64,000 nucleotides of DNA from Virgibacillus proomii (GTDB lineage Bacteria; Bacillota; Bacilli; Bacillales; Amphibacillaceae): NCBI RefSeq assembly GCF_900162615.1, contig NZ_FUFN01000008.1:186001-250000 (forward strand), written 5' to 3'. Below the pieces are notes generated by a model. The model saw only the letters and a list, made by a program, of their open reading frames with translations. It had not been told where the DNA came from and made no database searches. Each line of letters begins with the position of its first letter. Positions within the stretch are counted from its first letter, which is position 1. Of the stretch, positions 28,071 to 36,746 are shown piece by piece. Made by a program: the position numbers and the translations under genes.

Positions 28071-28835
28071 CTACACATAATCTATCCTGATAGACCCTGC
28101 TTTTAACTTTATGGTAAAGTCAATCTTTCGAATAGTAGAGTCATAATCTTCACTTTCATAAGTGATGGTCCGGTTAATAATTCCCTCTACTTGCTGACCG
28201 AGTACATTAATCTCACCTGCTCGTACAGTTGCATCTACGCGAAATGCGATATTTTCCGTCATTAATATCGTCACATCTCCAGCTAAAGAACGGATGCTAA
28301 TGGGAATCTCTTTTTCCGGCATAAATGCTTTGGAAAAGTCAAAATAAAAATCTCCAGCCATATTATATAGATGTAACGGCTCAACCTTCCAATTTGGACT
28401 TGAATATTCATGGCTTCCTATAGAAAACATAGATGAACGGGGGTTATGTGTTTTCGGTCTATCCATATTTCTCCATGAATACGTACCGATTATTTTGCTC
28501 TCTTTTAATACAGTGATACCAATATAAATAATGAGTAATGGCCATAATTTAAAAATATCTTTAAACGTAAAATGAATCATTTCAAATCGATCCAATAGTA
28601 GTAATATTCCAAAGAGAAGGAAAAATGAGCCTGCTGCCCAGCTTCCTCCTTCTTTTTTGAAGTAGGCAATGAACCATTTTCCTCCAACCATGACAAAGAA
28701 AACAGGATAAATATATAGCCAAATATAGTAAAAATCAAACGTAAGGAAACCTAAATTGAACAGAACGAGCAGAACCCCAATCACAATGAGAGAAACTGCG
28801 ATAAACAAACGAGTAATACCTTTCAATATTTTCAC
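28071..28835 (-). CDS. liaF: LiaF-type inhibitor of LiaRS
   Basis: LiaF holds LiaS in the off state in B. subtilis. The 254-residue protein has four predicted membrane segments in the N-terminal half and the conserved soluble C-terminal beta-helix domain (PLHLYNMAGDFYFDFSKAF onward, with ISIRSLAGDVTILM). ATG 28835 follows GAGGTG and lies 2 bases after the MFS stop. Context with liaS and liaR is decisive. Confidence 0.92.
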   Translation of the reverse strand: MKILKGITRLFIAVSLIVIGVLLVLFNLGFLTFDFYYIWLYIYPVFFVMVGGKWFIAYFKKEGGSWAAGSFFLLFGILLLLDRFEMIHFTFKDIFKLWPLLIIYIGITVLKESKIIGTYSWRNMDRPKTHNPRSSMFSIGSHEYSSPNWKVEPLHLYNMAGDFYFDFSKAFMPEKEIPISIRSLAGDVTILMTENIAFRVDATVRAGEINVLGQQVEGIINRTITYESEDYDSTIRKIDFTIKLKAGSIRIDYV

Positions 28836-28837
28836 CT

Positions 28838-30076
28838 CTATGAAGAAGAACCAAGCGTACGAAGCCGCTTATTCTTTAAACTAAATAGCGCAATGATAAC
28901 GATAAAGATACCACTAGTCATCATGATTTGCTGAACACTTACTCCGATAGCAATTAATAGTGAAGTGGCTATATAAGACACTGGAATTAAGCCGGTAGAT
29001 ACGGTTACAAGTAAGCTCATCATTCTTCCTAACATTCGTTTATCTGTCGTTTTTTGTAAAATCGTAAATACTGGAATATTAACTAGCTGTAATAAGAAAG
29101 CCATTAATAATACAAAGCCTGCACTTAACCACAAATAGTGGGACATCCCATTTAAAAAATATAAACACCCTACCGACATTATACTATATAATAATATCAT
29201 TCCAGGCTTTTTAATATTTTTTATCGATAAAAATATTGCACCTAACATTGCACCTGCCCCCATAGACGTCTGGATAACAGCTAAACTAATAGAGTTTCCG
29301 GCAAATACATCTTTGACAATTATAGGCATACCAATGGAAAAAGGACCAGCAAAGAAAAAATTAATGAAAAAGGCGATAAAAACGATTGACATAATTAATT
29401 GACTTTGTCGTGCATAAATAAACCCTTCCTTTAAATCTTCCCAAGCTGAATTTTTTTCGTTTTCTGCCTCTTCTGTTTTTGATAGTTGAATAAATAGTAC
29501 AGTAATAGAAGCAATGAGAAGCATGATGCATCCAACAGTGAAAACCCCCATAAATCCAAGTACAGCAATTAACGTCCCTCCAAGTGCTGGGCCTAAAATT
29601 GGGCTTATTTGTATCGTCATTTGAATTAGTGAATTTCCTCTTTGTAGCTGATCTTCTTCTAATAATAAAGGAGTTAATGAATTAGTGACCGGGTAGCTAA
29701 ACGCATCAGCTATCCCAAATAACGCAGCTAATATAATTAAATGCCAAGCAGTAACAGCATCAAAATAGAGGAATAAAAGAAGTGAACCAATTAATAAAGC
29801 CCTTAACAAATCAGAGAAAAATAGAATGGTTCGCTTATTAAAACGATCTGCAACAATTCCACCAAGTGCTAATAATAATAAGCGTGGTACAGAAGCAGCA
29901 AAAAATAACATACCAAAATAAAAACGATTTTCACTCAATGTTAGCATTAACCACTCTGCACCGATTAAGTATACATAATATCCAGGTGCTGAAAACAAAG
30001 AGCTAATAAATAGCAATAAAAAATTTCGATTTTTAAAAATAGGCAATGCCTGATTTTCTTGGACAATGATAGTCAT
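28838..30076 (-). CDS. MFS transporter, first gene of the lia operon
   Basis: A 412-residue major-facilitator protein with about twelve membrane segments. The loop 2-3 motif GGIVADRFNKRTILF is typical of drug-efflux type MFS (MFS_3 family). The substrate is unknown. Two bases separate it from liaF, so it is very likely co-transcribed with and regulated by LiaRS. No liaI or liaH is present in the window. Confidence 0.88.
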   Translation of the reverse strand: MTIIVQENQALPIFKNRNFLLLFISSLFSAPGYYVYLIGAEWLMLTLSENRFYFGMLFFAASVPRLLLLALGGIVADRFNKRTILFFSDLLRALLIGSLLLFLYFDAVTAWHLIILAALFGIADAFSYPVTNSLTPLLLEEDQLQRGNSLIQMTIQISPILGPALGGTLIAVLGFMGVFTVGCIMLLIASITVLFIQLSKTEEAENEKNSAWEDLKEGFIYARQSQLIMSIVFIAFFINFFFAGPFSIGMPIIVKDVFAGNSISLAVIQTSMGAGAMLGAIFLSIKNIKKPGMILLYSIMSVGCLYFLNGMSHYLWLSAGFVLLMAFLLQLVNIPVFTILQKTTDKRMLGRMMSLLVTVSTGLIPVSYIATSLLIAIGVSVQQIMMTSGIFIVIIALFSLKNKRLRTLGSSS

Positions 30077-30158
30077 TCGTAAGGACTCCCTCCAATAATA
30101 TAGATTAAGCTTACCTCTATCTTCCTTGAGGGGAAACGTTCCTTAGAATGTTATTCAA

Positions 30159-30794
30159 TCAGCCTCGAGACTGAAATAACTGTTTCTTTCTCAACTGCTT
30201 ATAAAGATATATCAAACCATTTAAACATAAAAAGCCGATAAAGAATCCAGCGATAACATCCGTTAAATAATGAACATTAATAATATATCTGCTCATACCA
30301 ATCAAGATAATAAGGAAGGAAAAGAAAGTTACAATCCATCGCTTCTTCTTGATAGTGTTAACTTTCTTACTAAGAAAGTAAGCTGTTAAGCCATAGCAAA
30401 CAATTGAAATCATCGCATGTCCAGATGGAAAACTATGCCCTTCTGCATTGGCTGCTGCTAAAATACTAGGACGCTCACGTTCCACCAGCTGCTTAATTGC
30501 AACATTGAAATAATGTGTAAACAGCGTACCAAAGCTAATAACCAGTGCTGGTAAAATATTGCGATATAGCCACCAAATTACAAAGGACATCATAATAACA
30601 AAAGGAGTCGTAAAAGTGGATGAACCCAGTTCTGTAATCCAACGGAAAATCGTATAAACCATTGTATCTTCCAGTTGCTCGACAGGACCACGTGTCCACT
30701 TGTCAATATAAGGAATTCTATTATGAAACAATTGGTACATCCAAATTCCAATAATAATACTTAGTAAAGCAATAAAGAACATTTTTTTATTCAT
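30159..30794 (-). CDS. PAP2-family membrane phosphatase
   Basis: Likely an undecaprenyl-pyrophosphate or phosphatidylglycerophosphate phosphatase. The 211-residue membrane protein has all three PAP2 motifs: KQLVERERP, PSGHAM and SRYIINVHYLTDV. ATG 30794 follows GGAGGG. It lies 82 bases upstream of the MFS-lia operon on the same strand, so it could be linked to envelope-stress defence, but a separate transcript is possible. Confidence 0.9.
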   Translation of the reverse strand: MNKKMFFIALLSIIIGIWMYQLFHNRIPYIDKWTRGPVEQLEDTMVYTIFRWITELGSSTFTTPFVIMMSFVIWWLYRNILPALVISFGTLFTHYFNVAIKQLVERERPSILAAANAEGHSFPSGHAMISIVCYGLTAYFLSKKVNTIKKKRWIVTFFSFLIILIGMSRYIINVHYLTDVIAGFFIGFLCLNGLIYLYKQLRKKQLFQSRG

Positions 30795-30899
30795 AGCGAT
30801 CCCTCCTATTTGTTCATCATACCCAAATTTATGTTTCAAAAAAACTAGGATAGGGAAATAATATGTGTACTAGTTATTTTATGAAAGGATGGATAACAT

Positions 30900-31334
30900 A
30901 TGGAAAAAGAGCTACAAGAATTAATTGATGGACTAAATGAAGACCTTGCTAATGAATACGGAGCTGCGATTCAATATACGTACAGCGCTTCTGTCGTTAG
31001 CGGCTTATACCGTTCCGCACTTAAGCCATTCTTTGAAGCTGAAATCAGTGACGAATTAGGCCATGCACTTTACTTATCGGAAAAAATCAAATCACTAGGT
31101 GGAACGCCTACTACTAAAGCAGCTGAAATACCACAACCTATAGAAGTAAAAGATTTATTAAAAGCTACACTGCAAGCAGAAACACATACAATTAAACGTT
31201 ATGAACAACGTAAAAAACAAGCAGAGGCACTAGGATACACCGAGCTTGTTGTAAAGCTAGAAGATCTTATTGCAGATGAAACACATCATAAAGAAGAAAT
31301 TGAACGTCTTTTAAATGACCCTCGTTTAGCATAA
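30900..31334 (+). CDS. Ferritin-like/bacterioferritin-type protein
   Basis: A 144-residue four-helix protein with ferritin di-iron ligands spaced as expected: Glu in LANEYGAAIQY, Glu and His in EISDELGHAL, Glu in AETHTIKRYE, Glu and His in IADETHHKEE. Probably stores iron or detoxifies peroxide. Whether it binds haem is not visible. ATG 30900 follows AAAGGATGG. It diverges from the PAP2 gene and has its own terminator. Confidence 0.85.
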   Translation: MEKELQELIDGLNEDLANEYGAAIQYTYSASVVSGLYRSALKPFFEAEISDELGHALYLSEKIKSLGGTPTTKAAEIPQPIEVKDLLKATLQAETHTIKRYEQRKKQAEALGYTELVVKLEDLIADETHHKEEIERLLNDPRLA

Positions 31335-31352
31335 GACAAGTAAATCGTTCAT

Positions 31353-31386
31353 GAAGTGCTATGGTCTCGCCTGCACTTCTTCTCTT
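31353..31386 (+). terminator. Terminator of the ferritin-like gene
   Basis: GAAGTGC/GCACTTC with a 13-base loop and TTCTTCTCTT tail, 19 bases after the stop. Confidence 0.6.
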
Positions 31387-31471
31387 AGTGCCAACAAGGT
31401 TTGAGGATAATTCACATCACGTTAACTAAGTATAAGAAAGAGGCTGGGACATAAGCAAATACGAAATAGCA

Positions 31472-31506
31472 AAAACCGAACAATTCATTTATAATTGTTC
31501 GGTTTG
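31472..31506. terminator. Strong hairpin after GAGGCTGGGACATAA
   Basis: AACCGAACAAT/ATTGTTCGGTT with T-rich 3' flank. It follows the phrase GAGGCTGGGACATAA, which recurs in Firmicutes next to terminator-like hairpins. Confidence 0.6.
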
Positions 31507-31513
31507 TTTGTGT

Positions 31514-31788
31514 TTAGAAAAACTTGGCTTATCGCCAAGTCTTTAGCGAAAGCTATCGTTTTTATTATACGATAAAGTGTAACTTCATTCAGTAGGAGTT
31601 TTCTTCCATCTCCTACTAAATGTTAGTACCTCAGGGGGTATGACCTAAAGGCCCTTAAACCAATCGGGCATTTAGGTGCCGTTAACTACTGCTTAGACCC
31701 TTTGTATCCTCAAGTTCTTAAAGTTGGAGATTACGGCACCTTACATGCGGGATAAAGCCTAAAATTTTATACTTTCTTATAGTACAAG
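31514..31788 (+). repeat. Repeat B copy 4, split by repeat A
   Basis: B 5' part 31514-31570 (AGAAAAACT, CTTGGC/GCCAAG, AGCgaaaGCT, TTATAC). After the A element the B sequence resumes at 31758 with CCTAAAATTTTAT and CTTATAGTA, as in the uninterrupted copy at 13815. Confidence 0.75.
31571..31757 (+). repeat. Repeat A copy 4 (long form) inside B
   Basis: GATAAAGTGTAAC to GCGGGATAAAG. Stem 1 CATTCAGTAGGAG/CTCCTACTAAATG has one C-A mismatch. Stem 3 is AGGTGCCGT/ACGGCACCT. Confidence 0.8.
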
Positions 31789-31936
31789 GTCGATTTTTTG
31801 TTCGTTTTTTAATGAGCTGTTTTCGTTTGTCAAAGCCTTGTATATGAAGTACATGAGGTTCGCTACCTCTTGTGCTTTTTTTGTATAGTAATTTATACTG
31901 AAAGCGCTGTGGATTAGTAACCCAGCCACTTTATTT

Positions 31937-33148
31937 TTAAGCTAACTTCTGTTTTACATACCCTTGCACAAATAAAACAGCAAACAATGAGCCACCGATG
32001 AAAGCAGCAATTGCTCCTAAATACTCACCCATTACTAAAAATACGATGGAGAATAATCCAGTTTGCAATAAACTTAATTGTAAAAGGAACTTTAACAGTG
32101 ACTGTTGGCGTATCTTCTGAACGATCGGGTACAGATCAATCCACATAATTGTCCGATGATGCTGGTATAGCGCCATCATTTGGAAGCTGCTTAAATATAT
32201 AAACAAAATCGCAAATACAACTTTCAACCAAATTGGTGGAATAAAATAGATGATCATTCCGCCTATCACTAACAACCGTACATACATTCCCAAATAATCA
32301 CCACTGCGAATAAAGGTAATACGATATAAATAGTCGTATGTATGTTTTTTTAAGAAAGGAATGCGACCTGCCATTTGAACAAGCCGATGTCGCTTCTTCA
32401 CACGACTTTTCAAATGTGGAACATCTGTAAACATATTTGCTAATCGGTAAAAGGCTTGCATTCGATTACGGTCTTTTTCCACTAATACGTCCCAAAGGAT
32501 TCCAGGTCGCTTAGTAGCTATTTGAAAGTCATACAAAAATATGATTACAAATAAAATCGTGGTAATACCAGCTAATACCATATCTGAGGCAATAATAAAG
32601 TAAAAGGCAGCTATATTTAAGCCTATTCTTACGATTAAATCCAAACGTCTTAACATAGGTTCCCTTATTCGAAGCATCCACCAATTGGCAATTAAATTAG
32701 CTAGCTTAAACAATAACAAAAGAGCAATGGTGACCAAATATGTGCTACCGTCACGCTCCGAAAAGACCGTCGTATATAATGGTCCAAGCGCTGCTGCTGC
32801 AAGTAATACGAGATATAACTGAATTATATAACTATAGAATAATGCATTACGGAAATAAGCTTTCATCTTATGCTCTGCCGGAATAAGAAAAACAAGATCA
32901 GGTTCTTTTAATAATGTTCGAACAGGGCTGTAGCTAGCAATTAGACCAAATACAATTCCAATAACCCAAGCAGCGGGAAAATTTTCTGGGATTTGCAATA
33001 GCCATTTTTGATAATAAAACGCAATAGCAGAGATAAAAAAAAGCATCGCAATCGCTATATGACCATTAAAAATATAGCGTAAATATCGACTAGTTTCCTT
33101 TAGATGTGCTGAAAAACGTTGTTTAAAGAATGCATGCGAATCAAACAT
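31937..33148 (-). CDS. ecsB: ABC transporter permease EcsB
   Basis: The membrane subunit of the Ecs exporter, needed in B. subtilis for RasP proteolysis, secretion and competence. The 403-residue protein shows about eight or more hydrophobic segments and the family's N-terminal PVRTLLKEPDLVFLIPAE. It overlaps ecsA by 8 bases. EcsC does not follow; only repeats lie downstream. Confidence 0.93.
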   Translation of the reverse strand: MFDSHAFFKQRFSAHLKETSRYLRYIFNGHIAIAMLFFISAIAFYYQKWLLQIPENFPAAWVIGIVFGLIASYSPVRTLLKEPDLVFLIPAEHKMKAYFRNALFYSYIIQLYLVLLAAAALGPLYTTVFSERDGSTYLVTIALLLLFKLANLIANWWMLRIREPMLRRLDLIVRIGLNIAAFYFIIASDMVLAGITTILFVIIFLYDFQIATKRPGILWDVLVEKDRNRMQAFYRLANMFTDVPHLKSRVKKRHRLVQMAGRIPFLKKHTYDYLYRITFIRSGDYLGMYVRLLVIGGMIIYFIPPIWLKVVFAILFIYLSSFQMMALYQHHRTIMWIDLYPIVQKIRQQSLLKFLLQLSLLQTGLFSIVFLVMGEYLGAIAAFIGGSLFAVLFVQGYVKQKLA

Positions 33149-33887
33149 GACTATCTTCTTCCTTTGTTAATTGTACATATAAATCATCTAAGGTTGCATC
33201 TGGCATTTTAAAACTATCTTGTAAAGCCTGTAAAGTTCCGTTAGCACGTATTTTGCCGTCGTGTAAAATAATAAAACGATCACAATACCGCTCCGCTGTA
33301 GCTAGAATATGAGTCGACATGAGTACGCCAGATCCTTTCTGTCTCATCTCTTCCATAAGCTGGAGATAGGACTGAATCCCAAGCGGGTCTAAACCTACAA
33401 ATGGCTCGTCCACTATATATAATGGCGGTTCAATTATAAACGCACACATGATCATAACCTTTTGTCGCATCCCCTTCGAAAAGTGAACAGGAAACCAGTT
33501 TAGCTTTTTTTCCATCCGAAACTCTTTTAATAGCGGAGACAATCTTTTTTCAAAAACAGCCTCTGGTATATCATAAGCCATTGCTGTTAAGCGGAGATGT
33601 TCGTAAAGGGTTAGTTCATCATAAAGAATCGGCATTTCAGGAATATAAGCCATTTGGCTGCGATACTTTTCCGGATTTTCTCGATATGTTTTTCCATTTA
33701 CCGTAACTTTTCCTTTTTTAGCTTGCATGAGGCCAATGACATGTTTAATTGTAGTACTTTTGCCGGCTCCGTTTAAGCCGATTAATCCAACAATTTCTCC
33801 TGGCTGAACATCAAAAGAAATGCCGTGTAATACATTTTTATGAGTATATCCTCCATAAAGATCATCTATATGTAATAATGCTTCCAC
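33141..33887 (-). CDS. ecsA: ABC transporter ATPase EcsA
   Basis: A 248-residue ATPase with Walker A GLNGAGKSTT, a signature HFSKGMRQK, Walker B LYIVDEPFVGLD and the H-loop STHILATAE. The start is GTG 33887 after GAGGAT. It is first in ecsAB. In B. subtilis ecsA diverges from hit; here the nucleoside cassette has been inserted between them. Confidence 0.94.
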   Translation of the reverse strand: MEALLHIDDLYGGYTHKNVLHGISFDVQPGEIVGLIGLNGAGKSTTIKHVIGLMQAKKGKVTVNGKTYRENPEKYRSQMAYIPEMPILYDELTLYEHLRLTAMAYDIPEAVFEKRLSPLLKEFRMEKKLNWFPVHFSKGMRQKVMIMCAFIIEPPLYIVDEPFVGLDPLGIQSYLQLMEEMRQKGSGVLMSTHILATAERYCDRFIILHDGKIRANGTLQALQDSFKMPDATLDDLYVQLTKEEDSHV

Positions 33888-34755
33888 ATCCGATCCTCCT
33901 CTTCGTATTGTTTATATTTTATCATTTGTCCAAAAGAAAACCAAAATAAACTGTACGTTTTTTTTCGACATATATAGACGTAACTACTAAGTACATACGA
34001 TTTTATTTTATATCGGGTAAAATGAGCCAACGAATATTTTCATTGGCCTGTTTCATGCATACCTTATTTCTATTACAGACACACCAATGCTCAGGAACTA
34101 CGTCACCTTGGAACGACTCGACAGGACTGCTAGTGTTGACTTTGCAGCAAGGACGATCTGATCCGTTCTTGATCCCTTTCTTTTCTTATTAAACACGCAT
34201 TTTTTTAGAAATCCTCAAAGATTTTTTAATAAACGTGTATAATTACATAACTTCTGTAAAGAATAATGGTTGAAGGCACAAGGATGCAAAACAGTTCACT
34301 TTAACCGATAAATTTTTCGTGTCTTCAAAATAAAGTAAGGTTCGTTTAACTCAACACACAAATGATGTGTTAGTGATGAATATCTAGCTGCATTTTGGTA
34401 AAAAGCACAAAAATGAGTTGTTGGTGAATGATAATCTAATGCTTTAACCTTACAACTATTTCCTATCATGGAAACTGTCAAAAAAGGTTATTGTAAACAA
34501 TTCAATCAAGCAGTGATGCTCTATTGAACATATTGTTTACAATGTCCCCACGTTAGAATGAGCATCCAATAGCCTTCAGAAAGAGCTAGTTCCATTAAAA
34601 ATGGGACTGGCTCTTTTCAATTAGACATTTTAAGAAAACAAGCGATTTTTTTAAGACAGGGATTATTCCGTCTTCACGAATATAGACATGTATGTTGTCT
34701 TTGTGCTATTTAGACATTTTCTCTCATATTTTTTTAAGTACATAAAAAAATTCTA
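33888..34755. other. Gene-free interval with hairpins
   Basis: No convincing gene. An 11-bp inverted repeat ATTGTAAACAA (34490-34500)/TTGTTTACAAT (34533-34543) and a terminator-like hairpin AGAGCTAGTTCC/GGGACTGGCTCT (34582-34618) with TTTTC tail are present, the latter with no gene before it on the plus strand. 33950-34480 shows nothing. Confidence 0.5.
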
Positions 34756-34809
34756 TTGACGATTTTAATCTAATCGTTGTAATATAAGCATGATAAAACG
34801 TTTTATCAT
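34756..34809 (+). promoter_or_regulatory. Promoter and LacI-type operator of the ribokinase cassette
   Basis: TTGACG (34756-34761), 18-nt spacer, TAATAT (34780-34785). The operator at 34790-34809 is a perfect 20-bp palindrome, ATGATAAAACGTTTTATCAT, centred on CG as in LacI/GalR operators. It lies just downstream of the -10, so binding of the cassette's own LacI-type protein would block transcription. Confidence 0.82.
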
Positions 34810-34864
34810 TTGATCATTAGTTAGATGTAACATCTCCATTTAAACCTAAACGGGAGGGAATGTG

Positions 34865-35806
34865 TTGAAGAAAATAATCACATTTGGGAGCATTAACATG
34901 GACTTATCGATACAGACAAACCGTATTCCAAACAACGGGGAAACGATATATGGTAGTGATTTTTTTCTATCCCCCGGAGGAAAAGGTGCTAATCAAACCG
35001 TAGCAGCTGCTAAAAGTGGTGCCCAAACGTATATGATCGGCGGGCTGGGTGATGATGTATATGGAATACAGTTATTAAACACATTAAAAGGATATTGTGT
35101 TAATTGTAATTATATCGAGTCCTTCCCCAATACGACTAGTGGCGTTGCAGTCATTATTAGGAGCAAAGGTGATAATCGAATCATACTAAATGGTGGAGCA
35201 AATCATTTATTGGATCACCGCCATATTGACCCTGTCTTAGCAAATATCGCAAGTCCAGGGGATATTTTTCTTACCCAATTTGAGAACGATTACGATACTA
35301 TTCTCTATGCGTTAGCAAAAGCGAAAGATAAGGAATTGTGGACTATATTTAACCCTGCTCCTGCTAATGAAATACCTGATACCATTTATCCTAAAATAAA
35401 ACTATTGATTATTAATCAATGGGAGTGCAAATTTTTATCTGGTATATATCCTACGAAGGAGAGCGACTACAAACAAGCAATTACTTTCTTCCAACAAAAG
35501 GGAGTGCATTCCATTTTAATCACTTTAGGCTCTGAGGGAAGTGTATTTGGGAATAAATCGACATATATGTTCATCCCAAGTATTTCTGTCCAAAGTGTAG
35601 ATACCACTGCTGCCGGAGATACGTATATAGGTGCACTTGCGTATTCTCTTTCATGTAATCACTCGATTAAAACGAGTATGGAATATGCAACAATGGCCGC
35701 TGCTTTAACCGTTTCAAAGCAAGGTGCACAAGAATCAATTCCGACAAAACAAGAAGTAGAGAACTTTAAATTAGAGCTATATCAAGGAGGAAATCAACAT
35801 GAATAA
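34865..35806 (+). CDS. rbsK: Ribokinase (PfkB family)
   Basis: Phosphorylates ribose to ribose-5-phosphate. The 313-residue protein has the N-terminal GSINMDL, GGKGANQTVAAAKSG and the C-terminal DTTAAGDTYIGAL with the catalytic Asp. I place the start at TTG 34865, seven bases after GGAGG; GTG 34862 is an alternative. The last codons overlap the nucleoside hydrolase start by 8 bases. Together they would release ribose from nucleosides and phosphorylate it. Confidence 0.92.
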   Translation: MKKIITFGSINMDLSIQTNRIPNNGETIYGSDFFLSPGGKGANQTVAAAKSGAQTYMIGGLGDDVYGIQLLNTLKGYCVNCNYIESFPNTTSGVAVIIRSKGDNRIILNGGANHLLDHRHIDPVLANIASPGDIFLTQFENDYDTILYALAKAKDKELWTIFNPAPANEIPDTIYPKIKLLIINQWECKFLSGIYPTKESDYKQAITFFQQKGVHSILITLGSEGSVFGNKSTYMFIPSISVQSVDTTAAGDTYIGALAYSLSCNHSIKTSMEYATMAAALTVSKQGAQESIPTKQEVENFKLELYQGGNQHE

Positions 35807-36721
35807 ACGACCAATTATTATTGACACTGATCCGGGAATTGACGATGCAGTTGCATTAGCGATCGCTTTATATAGCGATTATTTAGAAACAAAGTTAATT
35901 ACTACCGTTGCCGGAAATGTAAGCCTTGACAAAGTAACGAATAATGCCTTGAAGCTGGTAAAACGTTTTTCGAAAAAGAAATTCCTGTTGCTAAAGGAGC
36001 AGAACGGCCATTAATAAAAGAGCCGATCGATGCGAGTAATGTACATGGTGAATCTGGTATGGACGGTTATACTTTTCCTGCACCAAATCAAGCATTGTTA
36101 TTAAAAGAGCATGCTGTAAATGCCATGTACCAGACCATTATGGAAAGCAAGGAACCGATCACGCTTGTACCGATTGGTCCTCTAACTAATATTGCTTTAC
36201 TTTTACGATTATATCCAGAGGTAAATGAAAATATTGCAGAAATTGTCCTTATGGGAGGATCTACTACAAGAGGGAACTCTGGTGTAATGGCTGAATTTAA
36301 TGTTCATGCGGACCCAGAAGCAGCAAAAATTGTTTTTCACAGCGACATCCCTATTGTTATGGCTGGTTTAGATGTTGGTTGGAAGGCGCTTATTTATCCA
36401 AAAGATAGTGAAAAGCTTAAAGAAATAAATGAAACCGGAAAGATGATTTATCAGTTATTTCAGAAATACCGCGGTGGAAGCATGAAGACCGGCTTAAAAA
36501 TGTATGATAGCTGTGCAATTGCATATTTATTAAGACCGGAAATGTTTACCGTAAAAGAAACCTATGTGGATATTGAATTATCTGGAACATTAACAGCAGG
36601 TTGTACTGTAACAGACTTAAAAGGCTATTTAAATCAAGCTCCTAACGCAAAAGTTTGTGTTGATATTGATGAAGATCAATTTAAACAATGGTTTTTAAGC
36701 AGTCTAAAGAAATGCAACTAA
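35799..36721 (+). pseudogene. Nucleoside hydrolase, frameshifted
   Basis: Homologous to inosine-uridine nucleoside N-ribohydrolases. The first part (35799-36014) has the calcium motif DTDPGIDDA. The reading frame changes by -1 near 35966-35972, after which the family sequence continues to 36721 (VPIGPLTNIA, LMGGSTTRGN, AEFNVHADPEAA, and YDSCAIAYL near the end). One extra T in the TTTTT run at 35966-35970 would give continuous KRFFEKEIPVAKGAERP and a normal 308-residue protein. This may be a real mutation, a sequencing error in a homopolymer, or slippage. GGAGG precedes ATG 35799. Confidence 0.85.
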
Positions 36722-36746
36722 GACAAGAAAGCAGAGGTACTTTATT

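Noticed and set aside
31898..31911. cre-like TGAAAGCGCTGTGG downstream of ecsB
   Set aside because: The last part does not fit the consensus and no gene starts nearby.
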